DNA of 64,000 nucleotides from Oxalobacteraceae bacterium OTU3CAMAD1 (GCA_024123915.1 CP099650.1:1488001-1552000), one strand, 5' to 3'. Positions 18,859-28,600 are shown, counted from the first letter of the stretch. Made by a program: numbers and translations. The notes: generated by a model not told the origin, from the sequence alone.

Positions 18859-19038
18859 TTAGCCGCCGCCGATCCCTTCGGTAATGATGCCGGTCCCGCC
18901 GCAGTTGCTGCACGGGATGGTGTCGTCCTCGTCCAGAATGCGGCCGGTGCCGTGACAGATCGGGCAGACGTCGTCGCCGGTGCCGGGCGTACCGGCGGCC
19001 GCTTCGTCGCCTGGATTGATGGGTGGGTTTTCGCTCAT
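18859..19038 (-). CDS. Small zinc-ribbon protein with two DnaJ-like CxxCxGxG motifs
   Basis: This 59-aa gene is easily missed because of its size. The ATG at 19038 is preceded by a near-perfect GGAGG five bases upstream. The product has an acidic, Gly/Pro-rich N terminus and two cysteine knuckles, CPICHGTG (residues 25-32) and CSNCGGTG (43-50), followed by a glycine tail. The CxxCxGxG repeats are those of the DnaJ central zinc domain; two of them can bind one zinc ion. No J domain is present. Similar tiny proteins are known in betaproteobacteria but I know of no assigned function. It converges on waaA. Confidence 0.85.
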   Translation of the reverse strand: MSENPPINPGDEAAAGTPGTGDDVCPICHGTGRILDEDDTIPCSNCGGTGIITEGIGGG

Positions 19039-19150
19039 GATCGCCTCCGAGAAATGGTGGTCGAATCATTGTAGACCGGCCTGCACGAGACCCCGATCCG
19101 ATTGAACTTAAGCAAGGAATACGAACTTTGGACGGGCCGCTGGGGGCTCG

Positions 19151-19270
19151 CGGCGGATTACGCTGCGCTAATCCGCCCTACGTGTTTTAGAGGTAAGCAG
19201 AGTTCGCGTAAGTAAGATTTACTTCGGAGACACGTAGGGCGGATTAGGCGGCACGCCGTAATCCGCCATG
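19151..19270. repeat. Palindromic repeat, copy 2, arms in inside-out order
   Basis: Two arms of the CACGTAGGGCGGATTA element occur here with their conserved ends facing inward. The left arm reads CGGCGGATTACGCTGCGCTAATCCGCCCTACGTG (19151-19184) and the right arm CACGTAGGGCGGATTAGGCGGCACGCCGTAATCCGCCATG (19231-19270). They are separated by 46 bases of AT-rich sequence. In copies 1 and 3 the same ends face outward. The element lies downstream of the patatin-like gene and upstream of the small zinc-protein gene. Confidence 0.8.
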
Positions 19271-19289
19271 AGCCGCCAGTTGCGCGTGC

Positions 19290-20366
19290 TTAAGCAGCCA
19301 GCTCCGTATCTTCCGCGAAGCGCAACACGTCGGCGTTCTGACGGCAGAAGCGCGTCGCCGCCTTGTAGCCGACATCGAACAATAATTGCATATTCGACAT
19401 CGACCAATCCATCGTGTACGGAATGTGCTGATCCGGCACGGCGGCCATCAATTCCAGTTTGAGCATGTGGCGCTTCGGCTCACCGGTTTTGTGATCGGTG
19501 TTGTGCTCCAGCTCGAACAAGCGCAGCTGCTGCTTCGAAATGTTGACCAACGGCGTGATCATCGAACCGACCCACGAGTCGTACAGGTCGCGCGGCTTGC
19601 GCAGCAGGCGTTCGTCGCCCAGGATGTCGAGCACCACCAGCACGTCCGTATCCACATGGTCGCCCTTGCCTTCGATGAACGGGTCGAAATTCAAGGTTTC
19701 CAGCGCCGCGCCCTCGATATAGTCCTCGCCGTCGATCGTGGTCGGCGCGTACAGGAACGGGAACGACAGCGCCGCGCGCACGTGCTCGACCTGGATCTCG
19801 CGCTTGTCCCAGATCTTCATGCTGTGCTGGTTCAGGTTGTAGGCGTTGATGTAGAACTCCGGCTTCATCCCCGAGATGGCCGAGAAATCGATCGTGCCTT
19901 CCAGGAATGGCGCGTGGGCGCACAAACCGAGGCTTTTCGACGACAGGTTCGACGGTGACATCGTCGACATCATCAGCTGGGTCCAGTCGGCCCATGGCAC
20001 CGAACCGCCCAGCACGCTTTGCAGGCCCGGGAACATCGAATTGCCGGCCTGGGGCGAGAACGCGCCACGGAAGGCGTCCGCTTCCTTGCCCGGTTTATGG
20101 AACAGCTTGTAATTGACTGGCATCATTTTGTAGATGGTGTCGGCCACGCCGGTGTCGGCCCAGCGCTTGAGCGCCTCGCGCGGCGAACCTTCCAGCGGCG
20201 CCGTGTAGAGCAGGCCCATCAGCACGCCCGCGCCCGAGGCGGAAATCACGTCAAACTCGACCTCCTGGTCGAGGAATGCAGCCAGTGCACCCGCTATCAA
20301 TGGTGAATTTGGCGCACCGCCACCCAGTACCAAACCCATCTTTTTGGTTGCACTTGCCTGACCCAT
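19290..20366 (-). CDS. Patatin-like protein with atypical catalytic dyad
   Basis: The 358-aa protein begins with a patatin oxyanion-type loop LGGGAPNSPLIAGAL (residues 14-28), followed by FDVISASGAG (residues 38-47). Aligned to the usual DVISGTSAGA, the nucleophile elbow GxSxG is replaced by A43-S44-G45-A46-G47, so the normal serine position holds glycine. The usual DG(G/A) dyad motif appears as E218-G219-A220. Activity as a phospholipase is therefore doubtful unless Ser44 or Ser42 serves. The ATG at 20366 (after GGGGGTTAT) is preferred to an in-frame GTG at 20387. No signal peptide is seen, so it is probably cytosolic. Confidence 0.8.
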   Translation of the reverse strand: MGQASATKKMGLVLGGGAPNSPLIAGALAAFLDQEVEFDVISASGAGVLMGLLYTAPLEGSPREALKRWADTGVADTIYKMMPVNYKLFHKPGKEADAFRGAFSPQAGNSMFPGLQSVLGGSVPWADWTQLMMSTMSPSNLSSKSLGLCAHAPFLEGTIDFSAISGMKPEFYINAYNLNQHSMKIWDKREIQVEHVRAALSFPFLYAPTTIDGEDYIEGAALETLNFDPFIEGKGDHVDTDVLVVLDILGDERLLRKPRDLYDSWVGSMITPLVNISKQQLRLFELEHNTDHKTGEPKRHMLKLELMAAVPDQHIPYTMDWSMSNMQLLFDVGYKAATRFCRQNADVLRFAEDTELAA

Positions 20367-20552
20367 ATAACCCCCGTGTAGTGACACAATTTGCCGTTTT
20401 TTTGACTCGAATCAAGTCAAACATGAGACAAAATACCACAGGTAATTCCGTAGGGCAATAAAATTGTGCAGTGCAATATGAAAGTAACAAACTAGAGCGA
20501 ACTCAGCAGTAAGCTGGAAGATCGCGTTGGAAGAGGGGTAAATAGAGTTATT

Positions 20553-21614
20553 TCAGGCGAACAGCACGGGCAACTCTTGCGCCCGTTTGCGCAGCAGGTT
20601 CTTCGCTTCGTCGTACTCGGGGTAAATGCGGCCGACGGTGTTCCAGAAGTCGGCGCTATGGTTCATTTCCAGCGTATGGGCCAGTTCGTGGGCGACCACG
20701 TAGTCGATCAGCGGCAGCGAGAAGTGGATCAGTTTCCAGTTCAGGCGGATCTTGCGGTCGACCGTGCACGAGCCCCAACGTGTGCCGGCCGACGACAGGC
20801 CGAACGAGTGGTAGCTGACGCCCAGGCGGCCCGCATACAGGTCCAGGCGCTGCTCGAACAGCACCTTGGCCTCCTGCTGATACCATGATTTGACGCGCTC
20901 CTTGAGCAGCGTTTCGGTGGCGCCGGGTACCAGCACCATCGACAGCTCGCGCGTGGCCGGATTGTAGCTGGTGCGATTGCGCCCGCCCACCAGCAGGCGC
21001 AGGGTAATGTCGGCGCCCAGATACGGAATCTGCGCGCCGTCGATCCATTCCACCGGCGGCTTTTGCAACCGCGCGGCGCGGCGCTCGCGGCGCTCTTTGA
21101 GTTTGCTCAGTATCCAGTGCTGTTTGGTGCGGATGGCGTTGTCGATTTCGGCGATGGTGATGCGCTTGGGCGCCGTCACGCGCAGGCCGTCGTCGTCGAT
21201 CATGAAGCCGATCGAGCGGCGCGTCGAGCGGCGCAGTTCATACTCGAGGATGAATTCACCGACCATCAACTGGCGCTTGGCCGTCGGCGGCTGCTCGGAC
21301 GGCGGTGGCGCCACGCGCGGCTTGACCGGGACCGCCGTGGTCGGGGGAACAACAACTGGCGCTACCGGCGGTGCTATATAAGGGGAAATCGGAGGAGGCT
21401 TGCTGGAAGTAGGAGGCACCGACCAAACCGGCGACGTATAGACAGGCTTGGTGGAGGAAGGCTGGCCCTGGCCCTGCGCCAGCGCCTCCCGTGCGAACAG
21501 GTCAAGTTGGCTGGCGTCGTCTTGCGGCGACGCCGGCTTTACCAACGTGGCGAGATCGTCTAGCCAGCGTTGTAGGCGTGGGGCGAAATGACGCGCATTT
21601 CTGATTCTATCCAA
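20553..21614 (-). CDS. YgjP-like (DUF45/SprT-type) zinc metalloprotease
   Basis: The C-terminal half carries the metallopeptidase signature HELAHTLEMNHSADFW (HExxH with a downstream His), preceded by RWGSCTVDRKIRLNWKLI. This is the YgjP-like M48 clan arrangement. The N-terminal 110 residues form a Pro/Gln-rich, low-complexity region unlike the compact E. coli YgjP. The start is TTG at 21614, supported by AGGTGG five bases upstream and by the absence of a Met before residue 100. It overlaps the end of the preceding acyltransferase gene by 55 bases, so translation is probably coupled. Confidence 0.82.
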   Translation of the reverse strand: MDRIRNARHFAPRLQRWLDDLATLVKPASPQDDASQLDLFAREALAQGQGQPSSTKPVYTSPVWSVPPTSSKPPPISPYIAPPVAPVVVPPTTAVPVKPRVAPPPSEQPPTAKRQLMVGEFILEYELRRSTRRSIGFMIDDDGLRVTAPKRITIAEIDNAIRTKQHWILSKLKERRERRAARLQKPPVEWIDGAQIPYLGADITLRLLVGGRNRTSYNPATRELSMVLVPGATETLLKERVKSWYQQEAKVLFEQRLDLYAGRLGVSYHSFGLSSAGTRWGSCTVDRKIRLNWKLIHFSLPLIDYVVAHELAHTLEMNHSADFWNTVGRIYPEYDEAKNLLRKRAQELPVLFA

Positions 21615-22312
21615 GTTTCCACCTGTTGCATCATGCCGTCCGGAGTTTGTCCTTCTGGCGAAATTGGCTTACCTATCGATACTGTAACAAGGCCGGGCCG
21701 TTTGATGAAAGAGTTTTTTGGCCAGCACTCGCCGGAGTTGTGCGCGATCGGCACCACCACGGCGCCGGTCGCGATGGCGAGGCGCGTACCGCCGCTTTTG
21801 TACTTGCCGGCCTGGCCGACGGGAATCCGCGTCCCCTCGGGGAACATGATAATCCATTGGCCGTCGGCGAGCCGGCGCTTGCCGTGGCGGACCACGTGCT
21901 TGAACGCGTTCTTGCCTTGCTTGCGGTCGATCGGGATCATGCGCAGCAGCGCCATCGCCCAGCCGAAGAAGGGAATGTAGAGGATTTCCTTCTTGAACAC
22001 GAACACCAGGGGACGCGGCAGGTTAGGCAGCAGGAAGATGGTTTCCCACGCCGACTGGTGCTTCGACAGCACCACCGCCGGCGCGTCAGGGAAATTCTCG
22101 GCGCCCTTGATTTCGTAGCGGATGCCGCAGATAACCTTGGCGCACCAGACGATGAACACGTTCCAGCGGGCGGTGACCCAGAAGCGCTTGTTATACGGCA
22201 GCGGCGCGGCCAGGAAGCACACCAGCGCCCAGACCACGGTCGATATCACCATGATGATGGTGAAGATCAGGGAACGCAAAAACAATACGGGATGACCCAA
22301 TGCAGACTCCAA
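21560..22312 (-). CDS. plsC: 1-acyl-sn-glycerol-3-phosphate acyltransferase, HX4E type
   Basis: The 250-aa protein has two N-terminal hydrophobic segments (residues 9-36). The acyltransferase motif is LSKHQSAWET, in which His and a Glu, not Asp, are spaced by four residues, followed by FPEGTRIPVG and VPIAHNSGECW. The HQSAWE form is common in one PlsC subgroup of betaproteobacteria. It converts lysophosphatidate to phosphatidate at the inner membrane. Seven bases separate it from gmhB upstream, so it belongs to the glyQ-glyS-gmhB run. Confidence 0.9.
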   Translation of the reverse strand: MESALGHPVLFLRSLIFTIIMVISTVVWALVCFLAAPLPYNKRFWVTARWNVFIVWCAKVICGIRYEIKGAENFPDAPAVVLSKHQSAWETIFLLPNLPRPLVFVFKKEILYIPFFGWAMALLRMIPIDRKQGKNAFKHVVRHGKRRLADGQWIIMFPEGTRIPVGQAGKYKSGGTRLAIATGAVVVPIAHNSGECWPKNSFIKRPGLVTVSIGKPISPEGQTPDGMMQQVETWIESEMRVISPHAYNAG

Positions 22313-22319
22313 ATACTTG

Positions 22320-22901
22320 TTAGCTAACGACGTGCAGCGCCGGCGGCACGCTGGTTTTGAGCAGGTGGGCCACCATCGCCGCCAGGTCGGGGAACACCAG
22401 GGTGCCGGGCGGCAGGCCGCCGGTTTGCTGGGTTTTCTCGCCCTTGCCGGTCAGGACCAGGTAGGGCACGCAGCCGGTGACATAGCCGGCCTGCAGGTCG
22501 CGCAGCGAGTCGCCCACCACCGGCACGCCTTTGAGACTGACCTTGTAGCGCTGCGAGATCTCGTTGAACATGCCCGGTTTCGGCTTGCGGCAATCGCAGT
22601 TGTCGGCCGCCGCGTGGGGGCAGAAGAACACGGCGTCGATGTCGGCGCCGACCTGCTGCGCCAGATGGTGCATCTTGGCGTGGATGGCGTTGAGGATCGT
22701 CATGTCGAAGAACTCGCGCGCGATGCCCGACTGGTTCGACGCGATCACCACGCGATAGCCGGCCTGGTTCAGGCGGGCGATCGCTTCCAGCGAGCCGGGG
22801 ATGGGGATCCACTCGGCCGGCGACTTGATGAAATCGGGCGAATCATGGTTGATGACGCCGTCGCGATCGAGGATGATCAGTTTCAAGGACGGCGCACCCA
22901 T
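22320..22901 (-). CDS. gmhB: D-glycero-beta-D-manno-heptose 1,7-bisphosphate 7-phosphatase
   Basis: This HAD-superfamily phosphatase of ADP-heptose synthesis has 193 aa. The catalytic DRDGVIN is near residue 12, SNQSG is the second HAD motif, and the zinc-binding insert CPHAAADNCDCRKPKPGM is characteristic of GmhB. Its ATG directly follows the glyS stop codon (TAAATG). Heptose made here is used by WaaC encoded at 16504. Confidence 0.95.
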   Translation of the reverse strand: MGAPSLKLIILDRDGVINHDSPDFIKSPAEWIPIPGSLEAIARLNQAGYRVVIASNQSGIAREFFDMTILNAIHAKMHHLAQQVGADIDAVFFCPHAAADNCDCRKPKPGMFNEISQRYKVSLKGVPVVGDSLRDLQAGYVTGCVPYLVLTGKGEKTQQTGGLPPGTLVFPDLAAMVAHLLKTSVPPALHVVS

Positions 22902-25010
22902 TTAGGCCGCCAGCTTCGAAATGTCGGCCACGCGGTTCATCATGCCATGCAGCGATGACAGCAGTGTCAGACGGTTGTTGCGCAGGGCGACGTCTTCGGC
23001 CATGACCATGACGTCGTTGAAGAACGCGTCGACTTCGTCGCGCAGCTGCGCCAGGGTTTTGAGCGCGTCGGCGAAATCGCCCCGGATAAAGGCGGCGTCG
23101 ATGTCCGGCTGCACGCGGGTGACGGCGGCGGCCAGGTTTTTCTCGGCTTCGTCCTGCAGCAGCGCCGGGTCGACGGCGCTGGTGCCGGCAGCGGTCAGCG
23201 CCTCTTCGTTCTTCTTCAGGATGTTGGTGATGCGCTTATTGGCGGCGGCCAGCGAGGCCGCCTCCGGCAGCGCGGCGAAGGCCTTGACGGCTTCCAGGCG
23301 CTGCACGATGTCGTCCAGGCGGTCCGGGTTCTGGGCCACCACCGCTTCGATCTCGTTCGGCGAGAAGCCGCGCTCGCGCAGGATGCCGCGCAGGCGGTCC
23401 AGCATGAAGGCGGTGACTTCGAGGACCGGGTCCTTGAAGCCGGCGATGCCGGTGAACTGCTGCGCGGCCGAATCGAGCAGGCCGCGGATCGACAGCATCA
23501 GGCGTTTTTCGATCAGCATGCGCAGCACGCCCAGCGCGTGGCGGCGCAGCGCGAATGGATCTTTATCGCCGGTCGGCTGCAGGCCGATCGACCAGATGCC
23601 GACCAGGGTTTCCAGCTTGTCGGCCAGCGCCACGGCGGTGCCGGTGACGGTCGACGGCAGCGCGTCGCCGGCGAAGCGCGGCTGATAGTGTTCGGAGGCG
23701 GCCAGCGCCACGTCTTCCGGCTCGCCGTCGTTGCGGGCGTAGTAGGTGCCCATGATGCCTTGCAGCTCGGGGAACTCGCCGACCATGTCGGTCAGCAGGT
23801 CGGCCTTGGACAGCTTGGCGGCGCGGGTAGCCAGCGCGGAGTCGCCACCGACCTGGGTGGCGATGAAGCCGGCCAGCGCGCTGACACGCTCGCTGCGCTC
23901 GGCCTGGGTGCCAAGTTTGTTGTGGTAGACGACGTTCTTGAGCAGCGGCAGGCGCGATTCCAGGGTCTTCTTTTTGTCCTGCTCGAAGAAGAACTTGGCG
24001 TCCGACAGGCGCGGACGCACCACGCGCTCGTTGCCGCCGATGATGGCGGCCGGCGTGTCGGTGGCGATGTTGGAAACGATCAGGAAGCGCGAACGCAGCT
24101 TGCCGTCGGCGTCCGTCAGCGCGAAGTATTTCTGGTTGGTCTGCATGGTCAGGATCAGGCATTCCTGCGGCACGGCCAGGAATTCCTCTTCGAACTTGCA
24201 TTCGTAGACCACCGGCCATTCGACCAGCGCGGTCACTTCGTCGAGCAGCGATTCGGGCATCAGCACCTGGTCGGCGCCGGCCTTGGCCAGCAGGTCGGCG
24301 CGGATCTGTTCCTTGCGCTGTTCGACGCTGGCCAGCACCTTGCCTTGGGATTTCAGGGTTTCGGCGTAGCTGTCGGCGTCGGCGATGGTGACTGCGCGTT
24401 GGCCCGGCGCGGTCAGGAAGCGATGGCCTTCGGTGACGTTCGACGCGGTCAGTCCCAGCAAGGTGAGTGGCAGCACGGTCGCGCCGTGCAGCGCGATCAG
24501 GCTGTGGGCCGGACGCACGAATTGCACGGTGGCGCCGTCCGGACGCTGGTAGCTCATCACTTTAGGGATCGGCAGCTTGGCGACCGATTCCTCCAGCGCC
24601 GATTGCAGGCCCGATTGCAGCGCACTACCGGCCGCCGTGTAGGTGTAGAAGAAGCTCTCGGCCTTGCCGTCTTGCGCGCGTTCCAGGTCGGCCACGGTCA
24701 GGTTGGGGAAGCCCAGCGCGGCGAGTTTCTTGGCCAGCGGCGGCGTGCCGTTGCCGGCGGCGTCCAGCGCTACCGACACCGGCAGCACTTTTTCGCGGAT
24801 CGATTTGTCGGGCGAGGTGGCGCGCACCTTGGTGATGGAAACGGCCAAACGGCGCGGCGAGGCAAACGAGGTGGCGATGCTGTCGGCTTCGAGGAAGTCG
24901 CGTGCTTTCAGGCCGTTGACGATGCCGGCGGCGAAGGCCGCGCCCAGTTTGGCGAGCGCCTTCGGCGGCAGTTCTTCGGTCAGCAGTTCGATGAGGAGGG
25001 TCTGGGTCAT
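22902..25010 (-). CDS. glyS: Glycine--tRNA ligase beta subunit
   Basis: The 702-aa beta subunit of the alpha2beta2 bacterial glycyl-tRNA synthetase is recognised from [19 protein letters not shown] at the N terminus, then [16 protein letters not shown] and the C-terminal helical anticodon-recognition region. The length agrees with the family (about 690 aa). It starts five bases after the glyQ stop and ends at the gmhB start, so these genes are co-transcribed. It binds tRNA-Gly and forms the active site jointly with GlyQ. Confidence 0.96.
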   Translation of the reverse strand: MTQTLLIELLTEELPPKALAKLGAAFAAGIVNGLKARDFLEADSIATSFASPRRLAVSITKVRATSPDKSIREKVLPVSVALDAAGNGTPPLAKKLAALGFPNLTVADLERAQDGKAESFFYTYTAAGSALQSGLQSALEESVAKLPIPKVMSYQRPDGATVQFVRPAHSLIALHGATVLPLTLLGLTASNVTEGHRFLTAPGQRAVTIADADSYAETLKSQGKVLASVEQRKEQIRADLLAKAGADQVLMPESLLDEVTALVEWPVVYECKFEEEFLAVPQECLILTMQTNQKYFALTDADGKLRSRFLIVSNIATDTPAAIIGGNERVVRPRLSDAKFFFEQDKKKTLESRLPLLKNVVYHNKLGTQAERSERVSALAGFIATQVGGDSALATRAAKLSKADLLTDMVGEFPELQGIMGTYYARNDGEPEDVALAASEHYQPRFAGDALPSTVTGTAVALADKLETLVGIWSIGLQPTGDKDPFALRRHALGVLRMLIEKRLMLSIRGLLDSAAQQFTGIAGFKDPVLEVTAFMLDRLRGILRERGFSPNEIEAVVAQNPDRLDDIVQRLEAVKAFAALPEAASLAAANKRITNILKKNEEALTAAGTSAVDPALLQDEAEKNLAAAVTRVQPDIDAAFIRGDFADALKTLAQLRDEVDAFFNDVMVMAEDVALRNNRLTLLSSLHGMMNRVADISKLAA

Positions 25011-25015
25011 ATTAT

Positions 25016-25936
25016 TTAAACAGTTTGTTCAGCAACGGCGGAGGCGGGGGCCATCGGGAAGCCCAGGCGCTCGCGCGAATCGTAGTAGGCCTGCGCCACA
25101 AGGCGCGACAGGGCGCGCACGCGGCCGATGTAGGCGGCGCGTTCGGTCACCGAGATGGCGCCGCGCGCGTCCAGCAGGTTGAAGCTGTGCGAGGCCTTCA
25201 TGATCTGCTCATAGGCCGGCAACGTCAGTTGCGCTTCGATCAGGCGCTTGGCTTCCGATTCGTGGTTGTTGAATTGGGCGAACAGCAGTTCGGCGTTCGA
25301 ATGCTCGAAGTTGTAGGCCGATTGTTCGACCTCGTTCTGGTGGAACACGTCGCCGTACTTCAGCGTCTTTGTCACACCGTTTTCCTCCCACGTCGTCCAC
25401 ACCAGGTCGTACATGTTCTCGACGCCCTGCAGGTACATTGCCAGACGCTCGATACCATAGGTGATCTCGCCCAGCACCGGTTTGCAATCGAGGCCGCCGA
25501 CCTGCTGGAAGTAGGTGAACTGCGTCACCTCCATCCCGTTCAGCCACACTTCCCAGCCGAGGCCCCAGGCGCCCAGCGTCGGCGATTCCCAGTCGTCTTC
25601 GACGAAGCGCACGTCATTCTGTTTCAGGTCCAGGCCCAATGCCTCCAGCGAACCGAGATACAGGTCGAGGATGTTTTCCGGTGCCGGCTTCATCACCACC
25701 TGGTACTGGTAGTAGTGCTGGCCGCGGTTCGGGTTCTCGCCGTAGCGGCCATCCTTCGGGCGGCGCGACGGCTGCACGTAGGCCGCGCGCCACGGCTCCG
25801 GGCCGATGGCGCGCAGGAAGGTCCCGGTGTGGAAGGTGCCGGCGCCGACTTCCATGTCGTAGGGCTGGAGCAGGGCGCAGCCTTGCTTGTCCCAGTAGGT
25901 TTGCAAGGTCAGAATGATTTGTTGAAATGTCAGCAT
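25016..25936 (-). CDS. glyQ: Glycine--tRNA ligase alpha subunit
   Basis: The class II synthetase catalytic subunit has 306 aa and contains [55 protein letters not shown] and [16 protein letters not shown], all hallmark GlyQ segments. A 99-base gap separates it from lnt upstream, enough for a promoter, though none is obvious. No T-box-like leader is visible. Confidence 0.97.
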   Translation of the reverse strand: MLTFQQIILTLQTYWDKQGCALLQPYDMEVGAGTFHTGTFLRAIGPEPWRAAYVQPSRRPKDGRYGENPNRGQHYYQYQVVMKPAPENILDLYLGSLEALGLDLKQNDVRFVEDDWESPTLGAWGLGWEVWLNGMEVTQFTYFQQVGGLDCKPVLGEITYGIERLAMYLQGVENMYDLVWTTWEENGVTKTLKYGDVFHQNEVEQSAYNFEHSNAELLFAQFNNHESEAKRLIEAQLTLPAYEQIMKASHSFNLLDARGAISVTERAAYIGRVRALSRLVAQAYYDSRERLGFPMAPASAVAEQTV

Positions 25937-26035
25937 CTTGTGTGGTCGATGGCACGCCTCGCGGGGCGAGGGACGTGCGGTTGCGGTTATGCTAAAGGGG
26001 CAATTTTAGCGGGTTTTGCCGGGAGCCTGTAGAGA

Positions 26036-27607
26036 TTAAGCGGCTTTGGCCTGGTTTTTTGCGCGGCGCGCCCAAAACCAGGCGCCACCCAATGCCAGCG
26101 CCGCCAGCAGCAAGAACAGCTTGTTCCCCCAGATGATGAAGGGGGTGCTGCCCGCCATGCCCTGGACATTGGCGGCCAGGGTGCCGAAGGTGTTGACCTT
26201 CAACTGGTGCCGGACCACGCCATGGCCGTCGACGATGGCGGTGGCGCCGGTATTGGTCGCCCGCAGCATTGGACGGCCCGTCTCCAGCGTGCGCATTTGC
26301 GAGATCTGCAAATGCTGCGGAATGGCGATGGTGTCGCCGAACCAGGCCAGATTCGAGACGTTGAGCAGCATCGTGGCCGGCTTCTGGCCCTGCGCCGGGT
26401 GGTTCAGTTGCGCGGCGATCTCCTCGCCGAACAAGTCCTCGTAGCAGATGTTGGGCAGCACGCGCTGGTCCTTGATCGGGAAGGCCGGCTGGATGTCGGC
26501 GCCGCTGGTCTGGTCGCCGAGCGGGATCGACATCAGGTTGACGAACCAGCGGAAGCCGAGCGGAATGAATTCGCCGAACGGCACTAGGTGGTGCTTGTCG
26601 TAGCGGTAGTAAGCGCTGCCCTGGCGCGGCGTCAGGCCGATCACGCTGTTGAAATAGGCGGTCTGGCTGTCGGCCATCGGGATGCCGAGTATCAGGTTGC
26701 TGTTGGTCTTGGTCAGGAACTGGGCGATGCCGGGCAGGTAGTCCAGCGGCAGCTGCTGCGGCAGCATGACGATGGCCGTCTCCGGCGTGGCGATCAAATC
26801 GGCCGGCGCGGCGGTGATGGCGTCGTGGTACAGCTTCATCGTCTCGATGACGCGGGCGCCGTCGAATTTTTCGCTTTGCGGGATGTTCCCTTGCAGCAGA
26901 CGCACCGAAATCGGTTTGCCTTCCGGGTAGGTCCATTGCAGGTAGGTCAGGCCGACGCCGACGGCGCAGATGGCGACGGTCAGCACCGCCGCCTTGATGC
27001 GGGTGCGGTGCAGCAGCAGCAGCAGGGCGCCGGCGATGATCGCCGCCAGCCATCCTAGGCCGTAGACGCCGATGACCGGCGCGTAGCCTGCGAGGGGACT
27101 GTGATTGTGGGCGTAGCCGGACGACATCCACGGGAAGCCGGTGAACAGCCAGGCGCGTACCCATTCGAACAGCGCCCACATGGCCGGCAGCACCAGCAGG
27201 TTGGCGGCCGGCAGCGGCAGCGACCAGCGCTTGCGCAGCCAGGCCGCGCCGCCCATCGCCAGGGCGACGTAGAAGCCCATGCCCCAGGCCAGCAGCAGCA
27301 CGGCGGCGACGGCGATCGGCGCGGCCATGGCGCCGAAGTCGTGCAGCGACACGTATAGCCAGTGGGTGCCGGCGGCGGTCCAGCCGAAGCCGAAGGCCCA
27401 GCCGATCAGGCCCGCGCTTTTGACGTCGGCGCTGCGCAGCACTTGATAGAAGAGGGTCGCCAGGCCGAGGATCTCGAGCGGCCACCAGCCGAACGGCGCG
27501 AAGGCGAACACGCACATCGCGCCGGCCAGCATGGTGATGATCATCCGACCTTTGGTGCTGCGTTGCGGCTTGGGCGGATCGTTCGGATTGGCGCGGCGAA
27601 AGCGCAT
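26036..27607 (-). CDS. lnt: Apolipoprotein N-acyltransferase
   Basis: Lnt adds the third acyl chain to lipoproteins at the periplasmic face of the inner membrane. The 523-aa protein has about six N-terminal membrane segments (residues 12-200), a nitrilase-like domain with the catalytic triad Glu (TPETAIVMLP), Lys (YDKHHLVPFGEF) and Cys (NICYEDLFGEE), and a final C-terminal membrane helix. Its ATG shares one base with the corC stop (TAATG). The ybeZ-ybeY-corC-lnt order is the same as in E. coli. Confidence 0.96.
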   Translation of the reverse strand: MRFRRANPNDPPKPQRSTKGRMIITMLAGAMCVFAFAPFGWWPLEILGLATLFYQVLRSADVKSAGLIGWAFGFGWTAAGTHWLYVSLHDFGAMAAPIAVAAVLLLAWGMGFYVALAMGGAAWLRKRWSLPLPAANLLVLPAMWALFEWVRAWLFTGFPWMSSGYAHNHSPLAGYAPVIGVYGLGWLAAIIAGALLLLLHRTRIKAAVLTVAICAVGVGLTYLQWTYPEGKPISVRLLQGNIPQSEKFDGARVIETMKLYHDAITAAPADLIATPETAIVMLPQQLPLDYLPGIAQFLTKTNSNLILGIPMADSQTAYFNSVIGLTPRQGSAYYRYDKHHLVPFGEFIPLGFRWFVNLMSIPLGDQTSGADIQPAFPIKDQRVLPNICYEDLFGEEIAAQLNHPAQGQKPATMLLNVSNLAWFGDTIAIPQHLQISQMRTLETGRPMLRATNTGATAIVDGHGVVRHQLKVNTFGTLAANVQGMAGSTPFIIWGNKLFLLLAALALGGAWFWARRAKNQAKAA

Positions 27608-28497
27608 TATTGCGAGGCGCCCGGGCCGGCGTCGGGGGCGGCCGGCAGTTTTTCCACCAGCAGCACGTGGATCTGGCGGGCGTCGGCGCGCAAGACTTCA
27701 AAGCGCATGCCCTGGTAGTCGAAGATGTCGCCCTTGTGCGGCATGCGCGCCAAGTGCTTGGCGACCAGGCCGCCGATGGTGTCGACGTCGTCGTCCGGCA
27801 GCGAGGTGTCCAGCTCCTCGTTGAACTGTTCGATCTCGGTCAGCGCCTTGATGCGCCAGCGCGGTCCGTGCACGCCTTCCTTGATCGAGAGGATGTTGTC
27901 CTCTTCCTCGTCGAAGTCGTATTCGTCCTCGATGTCGCCGACGATTTGCTCCAGCACGTCCTCGATGGTGATCAAGCCGGCCACGCCGCTGTACTCGTCG
28001 ACCACGATCGCCATGTGATTGTGGTTGGCGCGGAAATCCCGCAGCAGCACGTTCAGGCGTTTGGACTCGGGGATGAAGATGGCCGGGCGCAGCATGTCGC
28101 GCACGTCGAAGGATTCTTCGGCGTAGTAGCGCAGCAGGTCCTTGGCCAGCAGGATGCCGATCACCTTGTCGCGCTCGCCCTCGATGGCGGGGAAGCGCGA
28201 GTGGGCGGTCGCCAGCACCTGCGGCATCCATTCCTCGATCGGCTTGGAGATGTCGATGACATCCATCTGCGAGCGGGGAATCATGATGTCACGGGCGGAC
28301 AAGTCGGAGACCTGGAACACGCCTTCGATCATCGACAAGGCGTCGGCGTCGATCAGGTTGCGTTCGTGGGCGTCGTGCAGAACTTCGAGCAGTTCCGCGC
28401 GATTCTCTGGCTCGGGGGAAATCAGTGCGGTCAGGCGTTCAAACAGTGACCGATGGGGTTTGGCGTCAGTCTTGACGCCACTAGAGTGCTCTTGCAT
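27607..28497 (-). CDS. corC: CorC/HlyC-family CBS-domain protein
   Basis: The frame is open upstream, but the start is set at the ATG at 28497, from which the product of 296 aa aligns with CorC. It has a short N-terminal region (RSLFERLTALI), two CBS domains (about residues 60-185, beginning IMIPRSQMDVID) and a C-terminal CorC_HlyC domain. It lacks the DUF21 membrane domain, as does E. coli CorC, which is linked to magnesium/cobalt efflux. It lies between ybeY and lnt. Confidence 0.93.
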   Translation of the reverse strand: MQEHSSGVKTDAKPHRSLFERLTALISPEPENRAELLEVLHDAHERNLIDADALSMIEGVFQVSDLSARDIMIPRSQMDVIDISKPIEEWMPQVLATAHSRFPAIEGERDKVIGILLAKDLLRYYAEESFDVRDMLRPAIFIPESKRLNVLLRDFRANHNHMAIVVDEYSGVAGLITIEDVLEQIVGDIEDEYDFDEEEDNILSIKEGVHGPRWRIKALTEIEQFNEELDTSLPDDDVDTIGGLVAKHLARMPHKGDIFDYQGMRFEVLRADARQIHVLLVEKLPAAPDAGPGASQ

Positions 28498-28600
28498 AGT
28501 AGGCGTGAGCCATTGTTTTGAAGGGGTATAGGATACACCAAAAGGTCGGGCAGGGCCGTTTTTGTCAAAAAAACCATGCGTTTTAACCGACGATGGGCGC

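Noticed and set aside
25937..26035. T-box or glycine riboswitch ahead of glyQS
   Set aside because: The 99-base leader has no T-box sequence and no glycine-aptamer-like structure that I could recognise.
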